64,000 nucleotides of DNA from JAEUUM01 sp038326165 (lineage in GTDB: Bacteria > Bacteroidota > Bacteroidia > Chitinophagales > Saprospiraceae), in assembly GCA_038326165.1 (NCBI GenBank), contig JBBQJT010000011.1:1-64000 (forward strand). Direction: 5' to 3'. The position numbers were made by a program, and so were the translations under genes. Below the pieces are notes generated by a model. It was not told where the DNA came from. It worked only from the letters and a program-made list of their open reading frames with translations, and did no database searches. Shown here one piece after another: positions 26,065-35,514 of the stretch. Each line of letters opens with the position of its first letter. Position 1 is the stretch's first letter.

Positions 26065-27969
26065 TTATTTTGCAATGATGAATGATTTTACTTCAAACTG
26101 GTCATCTGATTGCCAAGTGATACGGTAGATGCCATTGGTATAATTACTCACATTCATTTCATAATCAGCTTTACCTTTTGTTTCCGTCAATTCTTGTGAG
26201 AACAATAATATTCCAGCGTTATTGTAAACATTCAAGGTGCCTTTCATGGCTACCGGAACTCTCACTCTAATCATGTCTGTTGCAGGGTTTGGATATACCA
26301 ATAAAGCATCTTCTGCTATTTCAAGTGATAAAGAACCGTCATCTCTAAAGCCACTTGCACTGGTCTGAACGAACAGATCGTAACAATCATTTGCGCTGAA
26401 AGCTCCCTGCCAAGGATAAACATAGAGGTAATATGTTGTTGCTCCTTGACTGTTGTTATGAATGATGAGTTCATCATTTATGCCATCATTTTCTGAAGTT
26501 TTGACCAATGTGTTTCCTCTGTACAATTTCATATCATAATCAGCAGGCAAGCTAGTCATGTCAATTTTGATATTTCTTTTGGAACTTGTATTTGTAAATT
26601 TATACCAGTCCAGATCAGTAGACACATTTATTAGTGCTGTTTGGGTAGAACCTTGAGGGATGGTTTTAGATGCATTCTTGCTGTTATTAGGCTCAAAAGG
26701 ATCAGAACAACCACCACCACCTCCAGTAGTTGTAGTGAAGTTTACTTGTGCGCTGTACGGGCTTGAACCTCCACTGCAGACTGCATTGACTTGTGTATTG
26801 TAAGTTGTAGATGCAATTAAGCTTGTCAAATTGGCAGTAGTTGAAGTGGTATTAACCGTGGTCCAAATTGTAGCGGATGATGGCTTATATTGCAAATTGT
26901 AACTGGTAGCACCACTTACAGCATTCCATGAAACAGTTGCCGTAGTACTTCCGATATTGCTTGCAACCAAACCACTTGGAGTAGAGCAACTTCCGCCTCC
27001 ACCTGGAGCTTCACAACCATTGGAAGAAGCCAAGGAAGACCTTGCGCCTCCGCTTTCAATTACAGCTCTCATTCTGCTTTTTTGGCCCTGTGAGAACATA
27101 ACCATGCAACCATCGTCTGTGTAATCCATGTAATCCATGAATAACTCTTTTGGCGCTCCAGAGCAAGTGCTTAGATGCGGGTGTGTAGGACAGCCGTAAT
27201 TGGCCGTATTGTGCAAAGGTGTGTCACTCACAAAATCACTTCCACAAGTTGCATCTCCCCAGATGTGTCTTAAATTTAGATAGTGGCCAATTTCATGACT
27301 TGCAGTTCTTCCTTTGTCAAAAGGTGGGGTAGCAGTTCCAGTTGTGCCAAAATAACGGTAGTCATTTACCACTCCATCGGTAGCAGTGCTCCCACCTGGG
27401 AATTGTGCATAACCCAATATTCCACCACCTATGTTGCAAACCCAAATATTTAAATACTTTGAAGTATTCCATGGATTAACACCACCTTGAGTTAATTTCT
27501 TTACTGCATCATTTGTTCCCCATGAAGTCTTGGTGGTAGATTTGCGGGTGATACCGTTGGTTGCTACACCACTAGGGTCTTGCTGAGCAAGGCAAAATTC
27601 TATTTCGGAATCAGCAATGAGTGCTTGAAATTCTGCAGGTACCTGATTGATGTCACCATTGGTGGCTCTAAAATCTTTGTTCAATACATCAATTTGGCTC
27701 ATTATCTGTGCTTCCGAAATGTTTTCGGTCGAAGTGCGCCAAAGTACATGCACCACAACAGGAATTGTGATCACAGCACGCTGAGAAACACTGGATTTTT
27801 TAAGAAATGCTTCAGTATGTCTTTCAATTGCTTCCATTCGTAGGTACATGCTTGGATCCTCTTTGAGTTGTTGATCCAATACAGGCATTGTTTCGCAGGT
27901 GCGTTGTGCGTTGATTGTATTCATTGCTAGTAACAATAATACTACAAAGATGATGGGTTTTTTCTTCAT
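26065..27969 (-). CDS. M43 (cytophagalysin/pappalysin-type) metalloprotease, T9SS cargo
   Basis: A 634-residue secreted protease. Order: signal peptide ending AMNTINAQ; prodomain; catalytic domain with zinc motif HEIGHYLNLRHIWGD (near 225) and the Met-turn in LFMDYMDYTDDGCMVMFSQGQ; a glycine-rich linker; a fibronectin type III domain (about 330-410, PSGLVASNIGSTTATVSWNAV); a pre-peptidase C-terminal (PPC) beta domain (about 425-535, DPFEPNNSKNASKTI); and a T9SS type A sorting domain starting VYPNPATDMIRV. It is exported by the type IX system. Together with the M36 enzyme it forms the extracellular proteolytic set of this window. Confidence 0.93.
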   Translation of the reverse strand: MKKKPIIFVVLLLLAMNTINAQRTCETMPVLDQQLKEDPSMYLRMEAIERHTEAFLKKSSVSQRAVITIPVVVHVLWRTSTENISEAQIMSQIDVLNKDFRATNGDINQVPAEFQALIADSEIEFCLAQQDPSGVATNGITRKSTTKTSWGTNDAVKKLTQGGVNPWNTSKYLNIWVCNIGGGILGYAQFPGGSTATDGVVNDYRYFGTTGTATPPFDKGRTASHEIGHYLNLRHIWGDATCGSDFVSDTPLHNTANYGCPTHPHLSTCSGAPKELFMDYMDYTDDGCMVMFSQGQKSRMRAVIESGGARSSLASSNGCEAPGGGGSCSTPSGLVASNIGSTTATVSWNAVSGATSYNLQYKPSSATIWTTVNTTSTTANLTSLIASTTYNTQVNAVCSGGSSPYSAQVNFTTTTGGGGGCSDPFEPNNSKNASKTIPQGSTQTALINVSTDLDWYKFTNTSSKRNIKIDMTSLPADYDMKLYRGNTLVKTSENDGINDELIIHNNSQGATTYYLYVYPWQGAFSANDCYDLFVQTSASGFRDDGSLSLEIAEDALLVYPNPATDMIRVRVPVAMKGTLNVYNNAGILLFSQELTETKGKADYEMNVSNYTNGIYRITWQSDDQFEVKSFIIAK

Positions 27970-28003
27970 GATGTTAAAGTAAGTGTTTAAGGAAATATTG
28001 AAT

Positions 28004-28011
28004 CAAAGATA
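28004..28011 (-). promoter_or_regulatory. -7 promoter element for the M43 protease
   Basis: TATCTTTG on the minus strand matches TAnnTTTG exactly, 35 bases before the ATG. No -33 box is seen at normal spacing. The rest of the intergenic stretch up to paaG shows nothing else. Confidence 0.45.
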
Positions 28012-28245
28012 GCAAATACTTTTAATCCTAGCGAATTTACACAAAATATAAATTCATATATGTAAAATATAATTTCTTGTTGGGTGGTTTGTGCAGTTAG
28101 TTTCTGTTCATGAAATCATCAATCAAATGCTTAAAGTTCAATCAGAGTGTTACATTTCTTGCAAAACAGTATAGATAAAAGCCCATTGATTTGTCGAACT
28201 CACAGAATAAGTTCTAACTTTCGGATTCTTAAATTAATAGAATGT

Positions 28246-29022
28246 ATGTCTGATTTTATTTTAAGTCATCTTGAAGGTGCTCTATTGAAAATTACCTTTA
28301 ACAGGCCTGAGGTTTTTAATAGTTTCAATCGTGAAATGGCATTGCAGATGCAAGAGGTTTTAGAATATGCCAAAAGTGAATCAATACGTTGTGTGTTGAT
28401 TACTGGCAATGGCAAAGCTTTTTGCGCTGGTCAAGATTTGCAAGAGGTGACGGATCCCAATGGACCTGCCTTAACCACAATCATTAGTGAACATTACAAT
28501 CCAATAATTTGTTTGATTCGAGCGCTTGAAAAACCGGTTATTGCTGCAGTAAATGGTGTAGCTGCCGGCGCAGGAGCCAATATTGCTCTGGCTTGTGATG
28601 TTGTGGTTGCTCAAGAACATGCGTCTTTCATTCAGGCTTTTAGTAAAATTGGTTTGATTCCTGATAGTGGGGGTACCTACACCTTGCCTAGGTTGATTGG
28701 ATGGCAAAAAGCTTCGGCCTTGATGATGTTGGGAGATAAAGTTTCAGCTGAAGATGCTGAAAAAATGGGAATGATCTACAAAGTCTATGCGGCAACTGAA
28801 TTTCATGACAAAGTCAATGAGCTTGCACTAAACTTGAGCAACATGCCAACAAAAGGATTGGCATTAACCAAAAAGGCACTGCAGAGTTCTTTGACAAATG
28901 ACCTTGAAACCCAACTAAATCTTGAAGATCAACTACAGTCAGCAGCTGGATTGACTTACGATTATAAAGAAGGTGTGAAATCTTTTCTTGAAAAACGCAA
29001 AGCTATTTTTAAAGGTGAATAA
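28246..29022 (+). CDS. paaG: enoyl-CoA hydratase/isomerase family, probable PaaG (ring 1,2-epoxyphenylacetyl-CoA isomerase)
   Basis: A 258-residue crotonase-fold enzyme from ATG 28246; the longer open frame upstream adds a non-homologous stretch. Oxyanion-hole motifs are GKAFCAGQDLQEVTDPNG and NGVAAGAGANIALACDVVVA; IGLIPDSGGTYTLPRLIGWQKA carries the acidic residue typical of PaaG. The CAGQDL and PDSGG forms favour PaaG over a general hydratase. In the phenylacetate pathway PaaG converts the ring epoxide to the oxepin-CoA. It overlaps the next gene by eight bases. Confidence 0.85.
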   Translation: MSDFILSHLEGALLKITFNRPEVFNSFNREMALQMQEVLEYAKSESIRCVLITGNGKAFCAGQDLQEVTDPNGPALTTIISEHYNPIICLIRALEKPVIAAVNGVAAGAGANIALACDVVVAQEHASFIQAFSKIGLIPDSGGTYTLPRLIGWQKASALMMLGDKVSAEDAEKMGMIYKVYAATEFHDKVNELALNLSNMPTKGLALTKKALQSSLTNDLETQLNLEDQLQSAAGLTYDYKEGVKSFLEKRKAIFKGE

Positions 29023-30160
29023 ATCAACAATTGGTGTAGCTGGTGCAGGCACAATGGGTGCTGGTATTGCTTTAATTGCAGCCGTGTCAGGGCACAATGT
29101 AATAGTATATGATGCCTTTCCTGTATCCTTGGAGAAGGCGAATATTTTTTTCAAAACAGATATTGAGAAGCTTGTAGCCAAGGGTAAATTCAGTGCAGAG
29201 ACTGGCGTAGAAATTTTAACCAGAATTGTTACTTGTAACGAGGTTCTGCAATTGGCACCATGCGAGTTGATCATTGAAGCGGTTAAAGAAGAACTTGAGG
29301 TCAAGAAGCAACTATTTCAAGCGATTGAAAACTGTGTTTCAGCAACTTGCATCCTGTCCTCCAATACATCATCCTTATCCATTACTTCTATAGCTGCAGT
29401 GCTTCAAAATCCAGAGCGCATGTGTGGCATCCATTTTTTCAATCCGGCTACCATCATGAAATTGGTGGAAATAATACCAGCCTTACAATCTGCTGAGGAC
29501 ACTATTCATTCTGCTGAACAACTGATACAATCTTGGGGCAAAACTACCGTGCGCGCCAAAGATAACCCTGGTTTTATCGTAAATAGAATAGCTCGTCCCT
29601 TTTACAGTGAAGCTATTAGAATGCTCGAAGAGTCATTGGCCGGTGTTGATGAAATTGATACAGCAATGCGAGCTGCAGGATTCCGAATGGGACCTTTTCA
29701 GTTGATGGATTTGATTGGTCACGATGTCAATTATGCAGTGACAGAATCGGTATGGACCGCTTATTATTATGAACCAAGGTTCAGGCCTTCGTTCACACAA
29801 AAAAGAATGGTAGAAGCTGGGTATTTGGGTAAAAAGTCAGGTCGCGGATTTTACAATTATTCCACAGGCATTACCAGTCAAGATGTAGATATTTCTGATT
29901 CAAAATCCAAAGAAATAAGGGAACGAATTCTGGCTATGTTGATCAATGAAGCTGCTGATGCATGGTACTATGATATTGCAAGCCAATCAGATATCGATCT
30001 TGCAATGACTCTGGGAGTAAATTATCCGAAAGGTCTGTTTGCATGGGCACAGGAATGGGGCGTTGAGAATACAATTTATAAAATGAATGAATTGTATGAG
30101 CATTACCAAGAGGATCGATACAAATTGAGTCCTGGCCTCAGAAAGTTATTGGAAACATGA
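29015..30160 (+). CDS. 3-hydroxyacyl-CoA dehydrogenase (PaaH-like)
   Basis: A 381-residue enzyme from GTG 29015. The NAD-binding Rossmann motif GVAGAGTMGAGIALIAAVSG is at the very N-terminus, followed by VKEELEVKKQLF, SSNTSSLSIT, the catalytic HFFNPATIMKLVEII, and the C-terminal domain with KDNPGFIVNRIARPF and the FRMGPFQLMDLIGHDVNYAV segment. A second, shorter 3HCDH C-terminal domain follows (about 300-380). It oxidises a 3-hydroxyacyl-CoA; next to paaG, the 3-hydroxyadipyl-CoA step is likely. E. coli PaaH is about 90 residues longer. Confidence 0.85.
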   Translation: MNKSTIGVAGAGTMGAGIALIAAVSGHNVIVYDAFPVSLEKANIFFKTDIEKLVAKGKFSAETGVEILTRIVTCNEVLQLAPCELIIEAVKEELEVKKQLFQAIENCVSATCILSSNTSSLSITSIAAVLQNPERMCGIHFFNPATIMKLVEIIPALQSAEDTIHSAEQLIQSWGKTTVRAKDNPGFIVNRIARPFYSEAIRMLEESLAGVDEIDTAMRAAGFRMGPFQLMDLIGHDVNYAVTESVWTAYYYEPRFRPSFTQKRMVEAGYLGKKSGRGFYNYSTGITSQDVDISDSKSKEIRERILAMLINEAADAWYYDIASQSDIDLAMTLGVNYPKGLFAWAQEWGVENTIYKMNELYEHYQEDRYKLSPGLRKLLET

Positions 30161-30729
30161 TTGCTTTATTGATTGATAACAACGATTCATTTGTTCACAA
30201 CCTAAAACACGCCCTATTAAAGGCTGGAGTTGATCAAGTTCATATTGTACATCACCAAGTGGCAGTTGAAGATTTGAATGACGATTTTGATTTGTTGGTA
30301 TTGTCACCAGGTCCAGGTTTGCCAAAGCAGAGTGGAAATCTGATGGCATATATTGACAGATTTCATGATAAGAAACCAATATTGGGTATTTGTTTGGGGC
30401 ATCAGGCATTGGCAGAGTACTTTGGAGCAAGTTTGTATCAACTTCCCGAAGTCAAACACGGCATATCAAATCCATTAAAATGTGTTGGTAAATCTGTACA
30501 TTCCTTAATAAATTATAACGATGCTGGGGTAGGCAGGTACCACAGCTGGGCTGTAAGCAGTGATGGATTTTCGGATTGTTTGGTGATAACAGCAATGAAT
30601 GAAATGAAAATTATTATGGCATTTCAACACAACAAGCTTCCCATAGAAGGATGGCAATTTCACCCAGAATCATACCTGACCAGCTCAGGAGTCAGCATGT
30701 TGAGTTCATTTTTAATAACATATACGTAA
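30157..30729 (+). CDS. pabA: class I glutamine amidotransferase, PabA/TrpG-like
   Basis: A 190-residue component II-type glutaminase. It starts MIALLIDNNDSFVHNLKHAL, has LLVLSPGPGLP, the nucleophile elbow GICLGHQALAEYFG (Cys near 79) and the catalytic His/Glu in WQFHPESYLTSSG. Such subunits deliver ammonia from glutamine to aminodeoxychorismate or anthranilate synthase. No component I gene is in the window. It overlaps the dehydrogenase stop (ATGA), which is an unusual place for this gene. The choice between pabA and trpG is not settled by the sequence. Confidence 0.82.
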   Translation: MIALLIDNNDSFVHNLKHALLKAGVDQVHIVHHQVAVEDLNDDFDLLVLSPGPGLPKQSGNLMAYIDRFHDKKPILGICLGHQALAEYFGASLYQLPEVKHGISNPLKCVGKSVHSLINYNDAGVGRYHSWAVSSDGFSDCLVITAMNEMKIIMAFQHNKLPIEGWQFHPESYLTSSGVSMLSSFLITYT

Positions 30730-30733
30730 GCTT

Positions 30734-31084
30734 ATGTTCAAGTATGAAAAGAAGCAAGAGGCATTGCTAACACGCAAAGAATTTATAGTTCGATTGGGTA
30801 AACATGTTTGGGTTGCATTTCTCTTTTTGTTGGTATCACTTTTAATGGGCATGATCGGCTACTGTTATGTTTGTGAATTGGAGATTTCCGCTTCTTTTTA
30901 TAATGCCTCCATGATATTAGCAGGAATGGGACCTGCAATTACGGCACCCTCTGACTCTTGCATGTGGTTCAGTGGTATTTTTGCAATATATAGTGGCATC
31001 ACTTTTCTTGCAGGTACTACTATTATCATTGCACCTGTAATACATCGTATCTTGCACATTGTAAATTTGGACGAAAACGCATAA
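30734..31084 (+). CDS. small membrane protein with two to three helices
   Basis: A 116-residue protein: basic N-terminus, a helix at about 28-48 (VWVAFLFLLVSLLMGMIGYCYV), a re-entrant-looking segment FYNASMILAGMGPAI (about 57-70) and a last helix at about 80-105 (GIFAIYSGITFLAGTTIIIAPVIHRIL). The layout helix - short pore-like loop - helix recalls two-helix ion channels, but no selectivity filter sequence is present, so I leave the function open. It lies five bases after the amidotransferase and two bases before gpmI. Confidence 0.75.
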   Translation: MFKYEKKQEALLTRKEFIVRLGKHVWVAFLFLLVSLLMGMIGYCYVCELEISASFYNASMILAGMGPAITAPSDSCMWFSGIFAIYSGITFLAGTTIIIAPVIHRILHIVNLDENA

Positions 31085-31085
31085 A

Positions 31086-32612
31086 ATGAATCCACAACAC
31101 AAAGTAATTTTAATAATATTGGATGGATGGGGCATCGGCAAGGTAAAGGAAGCTGACGCTATTGCCAAGGCTAAAACACCTGTATTTGATCACTTGTGGG
31201 AAGAATATCCACATGCCACACTCACTACATTTGGTGGCCAGGTAGGTCTGCCTGAAGGACAAATGGGCAATTCTGAAGTAGGACACATGAATTTGGGCGC
31301 CGGGAGAGTAATTTATCAGGACCTGGTTAGAATCAACAAAGCCATAGTCGATAAGGAATTTGGAAATAATCCTGCAATCCTAAAACTGATATATAAAAAC
31401 AAATCAGATGGAAAGCCAATTCATCTATTGGGATTGGTAAGTGACGGTGGTGTACACTCACATATTGACCATTTGATTGCCTTGGTTGATTTTTTTTATG
31501 AAATGAAATGCGCTCCGCTTTATATCCATGCTTTTACTGACGGCAGAGATACTGACCCAGAAAGTGGCTTTGGTTTTATAGAAAAATTGTCTGATTCCAT
31601 CAAAGGAAAAGCCGAAATAGCCAGCATTACCGGCAGGTATTATGCCATGGATAGGGATAATCGCTGGAACAGAATTCAATTGGCATATGAAGGTATGGTC
31701 CAAGGCAAGGGCAAGCACTCTGATGATTTGTTGAAAACCATCAAAGAAAGATATGCCTCCAAGGAATACGACGAATTTTTGAAGCCGATCATTCATACTA
31801 AAGCAGGAGAACCAATTGCAAAGATCAACTCTGGAGATTCGGTTTTGTTCTTTAACTTTAGAACGGATAGGCCTCGTCAATTAACTGCTGCACTGACGCA
31901 GGAGGATTTTCCGATATTTGGAATGAAAAAGCTGGATTTGGCATTTGTGACCATGACCGAGTACGACAAGACGTTCAGAGGTATTGATGTAATATTTCAT
32001 GGCGATTCCCTAAATAATACCTTGGGTGAGATTGTTTCCAAAGCAGGTTTTCAGCAAGTACGCATTGCAGAATCAGAAAAATATCCGCACATCACTTATT
32101 TTTTCAATGGTGGCCGGGAAATTCCCTTTGAAGGTGAAACACGAGAAATGCTTGCATCACCTAAAGTTGCAACTTATGATTTGAAGCCTGAAATGAGTGC
32201 CAAAGAGGTATGTGAAAAGGTGTGCTATCATCTTGAACAAAATAAGGCTGCATTCATTTGTGTTAACTTCGCCAATGCAGATATGGTCGGACATACTGGC
32301 TTCTTTGATGCGGCTGTCAAGGCAGCAGAAGCTGTAGATCAATGTCTCGGGAAAATAGTCATTCAAGCACTGAGCAATGAATACCAGATGGTGATACTAG
32401 CCGATCATGGCAATGCTGATTTTATGATCAATGAAGATGGAACCCCCAACACTGCGCACAGCATGAACCCTGTTCCACTGATTGTGTTAAGCGAACTGGT
32501 AGATGGTCTAATTGACGGTAAATTGGCGGATGTGGCACCATTGATATTGGATATGTTGGAAATAGATGTACCAGCTGAGATGGAACCTCATCACCAGATT
32601 TATACCAATTGA
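31086..32612 (+). CDS. gpmI: 2,3-bisphosphoglycerate-independent phosphoglycerate mutase
   Basis: A 508-residue alkaline-phosphatase-fold enzyme interconverting 3- and 2-phosphoglycerate with two Mn2+ ions. It begins KVILIILDGWGIGK (metal-binding Asp), contains the phosphoserine nucleophile in GQMGNSEVGHMNLGAGR (near 67), SDGGVHSH, TDGRDTDP, FNFRTDRPRQLT and the C-terminal metal sites NADMVGHTGF and ILADHGNADFM with TAHSMNPVP. Length is typical. It is the last member of the run starting at paaG. Confidence 0.97.
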   Translation: MNPQHKVILIILDGWGIGKVKEADAIAKAKTPVFDHLWEEYPHATLTTFGGQVGLPEGQMGNSEVGHMNLGAGRVIYQDLVRINKAIVDKEFGNNPAILKLIYKNKSDGKPIHLLGLVSDGGVHSHIDHLIALVDFFYEMKCAPLYIHAFTDGRDTDPESGFGFIEKLSDSIKGKAEIASITGRYYAMDRDNRWNRIQLAYEGMVQGKGKHSDDLLKTIKERYASKEYDEFLKPIIHTKAGEPIAKINSGDSVLFFNFRTDRPRQLTAALTQEDFPIFGMKKLDLAFVTMTEYDKTFRGIDVIFHGDSLNNTLGEIVSKAGFQQVRIAESEKYPHITYFFNGGREIPFEGETREMLASPKVATYDLKPEMSAKEVCEKVCYHLEQNKAAFICVNFANADMVGHTGFFDAAVKAAEAVDQCLGKIVIQALSNEYQMVILADHGNADFMINEDGTPNTAHSMNPVPLIVLSELVDGLIDGKLADVAPLILDMLEIDVPAEMEPHHQIYTN

Positions 32613-32657
32613 GCTAGAAAAATTCAGATAAATTATAATAGTGAAATTAACGGTTTA

Positions 32658-33536
32658 CTAATGAACATGTGGTTCGATGTGAATAAGTACATGCCCCAAT
32701 TCAGGAAGTTTTTGATGAAGTGTGTCTTTGAGGAGGTGCGCCAGTTCGTGCCCTCTTCTCACTGAAACATCACCGTTTACTACCGCATGAAGATCAACAT
32801 GGTATTTCATGCCAGCTTTGCGGATAAAACACTTTTCGGTATTCTCGATTCCTTCTACCGTCATTGAAATTGCTCTGATTGTTTCCACCAGTTCCTCGTA
32901 TAAATGCTCATCCATGATCTCTCCCAAGGCAGGACGAAATATAAGGTAGGCATTGTACAATATGAATGCTGAGGCAAATAATGCTGCCCAATCATCAGCT
33001 GTTTCGTATCCTTTTCCCATGATAAGGGCAACTGAAATGCCAATAAAGGCTGCCACTGAGGTCAATGCATCGCTTCTATGGTGCCAAGCATCGGCCTGCA
33101 ATGAAGAACTGTTGGTTTCTTTGCTTTTTCTGCTTACCCATTGGTAGGATAATTCTTTCCACAAGATTATTGCGCCCAAGACATATAGGGTCCAAGACTT
33201 TGGCAACTCATGCGGAGTTTGAATATTGATAATACTTTCATGGGCAATGATGAGAGCTGAAAGAATTAAAAAACCTACCACCAAAAAGGTGATCAATGGT
33301 TCGGCCCGACCATGACCATAAGGATGATTTTCATCTGCTGGCCTGTTGGCGTATTTCAAGCCAAAGAGCACAAGAAAGGATGCGAATATGTCAGTTGTGG
33401 ACTCAATGGCATCTCCGATTAGTGCGTAGGAATTTCCGAAAAAACCTGCCAGAGCTTTGATAATTGCAAGACAGGTATTGCCAACAATGCTGAAGTAGAT
33501 TGTCTTAACTGCTTTGGAATGTTGCTCAGATGACAT
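32658..33536 (-). CDS. cation diffusion facilitator family transporter
   Basis: A 292-residue CDF antiporter. It has six membrane helices within about residues 10-210, with the metal-site residues in ALIGDAIESTTDIFASFLV (helix 2) and ADAWHHRSDALTSVAAFIG (helix 5), and NRPADENHPYGHGRAE in the loop between helices 2 and 3. The cytoplasmic C-terminal domain (about 210-292) carries histidines ending HVLIHIEPHVH. It exports a divalent metal, probably Zn2+ or Fe2+. It is convergent with gpmI and not linked to it. Confidence 0.92.
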   Translation of the reverse strand: MSSEQHSKAVKTIYFSIVGNTCLAIIKALAGFFGNSYALIGDAIESTTDIFASFLVLFGLKYANRPADENHPYGHGRAEPLITFLVVGFLILSALIIAHESIINIQTPHELPKSWTLYVLGAIILWKELSYQWVSRKSKETNSSSLQADAWHHRSDALTSVAAFIGISVALIMGKGYETADDWAALFASAFILYNAYLIFRPALGEIMDEHLYEELVETIRAISMTVEGIENTEKCFIRKAGMKYHVDLHAVVNGDVSVRRGHELAHLLKDTLHQKLPELGHVLIHIEPHVH

Positions 33537-33665
33537 CGTTAAATTGAAATATTAAGCAAGATTAGTTCAAATATATTCAAATGTCAAACAATGGAATCGG
33601 CAATAGACAATTGTAGATATTCATGTGCTGGTCCATTTTTAGACTTTGCGAGAGCCTCAATGAAA

Positions 33666-34784
33666 TTATCCAACTGAATCCGTCGAAGCATATTTGTTGG
33701 AAATGTGTTCAACTATACGGGTTGCTGTATGGCCGTCCCACAAAGGTGGAATATTAGCTTTTTTATAGTTGCCAGCAACAATTGAAAACAATAGTTCAGA
33801 CAACAATTTCATGTTAGGCTCAGTGATCATGGTATTGGATCCAATATCCACTGTACTTGGACGTTCGGTGCTGGTTCGGAATGTCAAACAAGGAACTCCC
33901 AAATAAGTGCTTTCTTCCTGAATGCCCCCTGAATCAGTGATGATGGCCAAAGCGGATTTCATGATTTTAGCAAAAGGCAAATAACCCAATGGCTCCGTGA
34001 TGTATAGTTCCTTGGTCTTTTTAATTTCATCCCAAAGTCCAAATTTGTCAAGATTATTGCGCGTACGTGGATGCATAGGCATTATGATCGGACCAAATTC
34101 GGTGGCAGTTTGAATTATTTTGTGCAATTGTTCCAAACCTTCGCGTGTATCGACATTCGCCGGTCTGTGCATGGTCATGAGTATGGGTTTTTTGTCAAGC
34201 AACTCAGCCAATGCAGGATCTAATTCTACACTATCCAATTTGGGCAGATACCATACCAATGAGTCAATCATCGTATTGCCTACAAAATGTATTTTAGATG
34301 AATCAACTCCCTCGTTTTGTAGGTGATTCATGCCTGCTTCCTCAGTAACATAGAGTTCTGATGCCACAGAGTCGGTCATGATGCGATTTACTTCCTCAGG
34401 CATGGTGCGATCACCTGAACGCAAGCCTGCTTCAACATGAAATACTGGAATGTTGTATTTTATTGCTACCAAGGTGCATGCCAAGGTGCTGTTAACATCT
34501 CCTACTACCAAAACTGCATCTGCTTTTTCTCCTATCAATATGGGCTCAAAGGCAAGCATTATTTTGGCAGTTTGTTCGGTGTGTGTTCCGCCTCCTATTC
34601 CCAAGAAATAGTCAGGGTTTGGCAGCTCTAGTTGTTGGAAGAAAATATCGCTCATGGCTGCATCGTAATGTTGGCCGGTATGAACGATCTTCGCCACGAT
34701 GCTATCAACGGCTTTGAAAGCACGGTAGAGCGGCGCAATTTTCATGAAATTCGGCCTTGCGCCTACTATCATCAATATTTTCAT
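33666..34784 (-). CDS. wecB: UDP-N-acetylglucosamine 2-epimerase (non-hydrolysing)
   Basis: A 372-residue GT-B-fold epimerase interconverting UDP-GlcNAc and UDP-ManNAc. Motifs: MIVGARPNFMKIAPLYRA, HTGQHYDAAMSDIFF, VVGDVNSTLACTLVA, FHVEAGLRSGDRTMPEEVNR, ITDSGGIQEESTYLGVPCLTFRTSTERP. It supplies ManNAc-type sugars for surface polysaccharide. It is the last gene of a minus-strand run with DUF5672, a glycosyltransferase and a CHU_C-type secreted protein, with gaps of 9 bases or less. Confidence 0.95.
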   Translation of the reverse strand: MKILMIVGARPNFMKIAPLYRAFKAVDSIVAKIVHTGQHYDAAMSDIFFQQLELPNPDYFLGIGGGTHTEQTAKIMLAFEPILIGEKADAVLVVGDVNSTLACTLVAIKYNIPVFHVEAGLRSGDRTMPEEVNRIMTDSVASELYVTEEAGMNHLQNEGVDSSKIHFVGNTMIDSLVWYLPKLDSVELDPALAELLDKKPILMTMHRPANVDTREGLEQLHKIIQTATEFGPIIMPMHPRTRNNLDKFGLWDEIKKTKELYITEPLGYLPFAKIMKSALAIITDSGGIQEESTYLGVPCLTFRTSTERPSTVDIGSNTMITEPNMKLLSELLFSIVAGNYKKANIPPLWDGHTATRIVEHISNKYASTDSVG

Positions 34785-34791
34785 CAGGCCA

Positions 34792-35514
34792 TTAGATTTG
34801 AGGCAAAGTTAGGTAAGTACGCCAAAATTCTGGCTGGTGTTTTTCCCACGCATGCAAGGCGAATGGTAGCTCTTGATTTGTTAATTTCATGCCCAGTTCT
34901 GGATTGAGTTCAATGCAAAACTGCGCTGCCACTGCGATATCGGGGGTTCTGAAAAACTTGAAATATTTTGGAGCAACGACGCCCCAGAAGAAATCTTCAT
35001 TCTTTAACAATTGGCTTGGAATCCAATAGAAATATTTTGCAATTCGAAGATGGTCTTGAACTTTACGCAAGGAGAATCCACCATTTCCGACCTTGTTGAG
35101 CATCCATTTACCCATTGGAAGTAGGTTTATTTTCTTGGTCAGGGGAGGTAATTCCAACCAAGGCGCGCCAATATAACTGTAAGATTTTTTTGCCCAAGAA
35201 TCCAATTCGTCCTTAATTAACCAAACATCCAGTTGGCAAATCAACAAATAGTCATATTGCTCAAAAACTTGATAGAATGCTGAGGACAACAGCAATTTGT
35301 TGTATGATTTGATAGACTTAAAATGACGGTTATGCATTTTTTTTGGTAGCGCACTTGGCCAAATTGCGATGTGCTCCTTGTACAAAATGGCTTCAGGGCC
35401 AACAAAAAACACATCATGCCTTGCTTCAAAAACATCAGCCATTTGAGTCAGATTGGCTCTTTCTAACTCGCTTAAGTTTGATTTATAAATTGGAACAACA
35501 ATCACGGATTTCAT
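34792..35514 (-). CDS. DUF5672 family glycosyltransferase-like protein
   Basis: A 240-residue protein. The opening KSVIVVPIYKSNLSELERANLTQM, the central DYLLICQLDVWLIKDELDSW (DxD-like QLD region) and YIGAPWL with GNGGFSLRKV match the DUF5672 family found in glycan clusters, which resembles GT-A glycosyltransferases. The QLDVW and GNGGFSLR segments are the likely nucleotide-sugar and acceptor regions. It overlaps the neighbouring glycosyltransferase gene by four bases and is seven bases from wecB. Confidence 0.85.
   Translation of the reverse strand: MKSVIVVPIYKSNLSELERANLTQMADVFEARHDVFFVGPEAILYKEHIAIWPSALPKKMHNRHFKSIKSYNKLLLSSAFYQVFEQYDYLLICQLDVWLIKDELDSWAKKSYSYIGAPWLELPPLTKKINLLPMGKWMLNKVGNGGFSLRKVQDHLRIAKYFYWIPSQLLKNEDFFWGVVAPKYFKFFRTPDIAVAAQFCIELNPELGMKLTNQELPFALHAWEKHQPEFWRTYLTLPQI

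Noticed and set aside
29015..30160. Fusion of PaaH with a hydratase
   Set aside because: The protein contains only the NAD-binding and two 3HCDH C-terminal parts; the hydratase is a separate overlapping gene.
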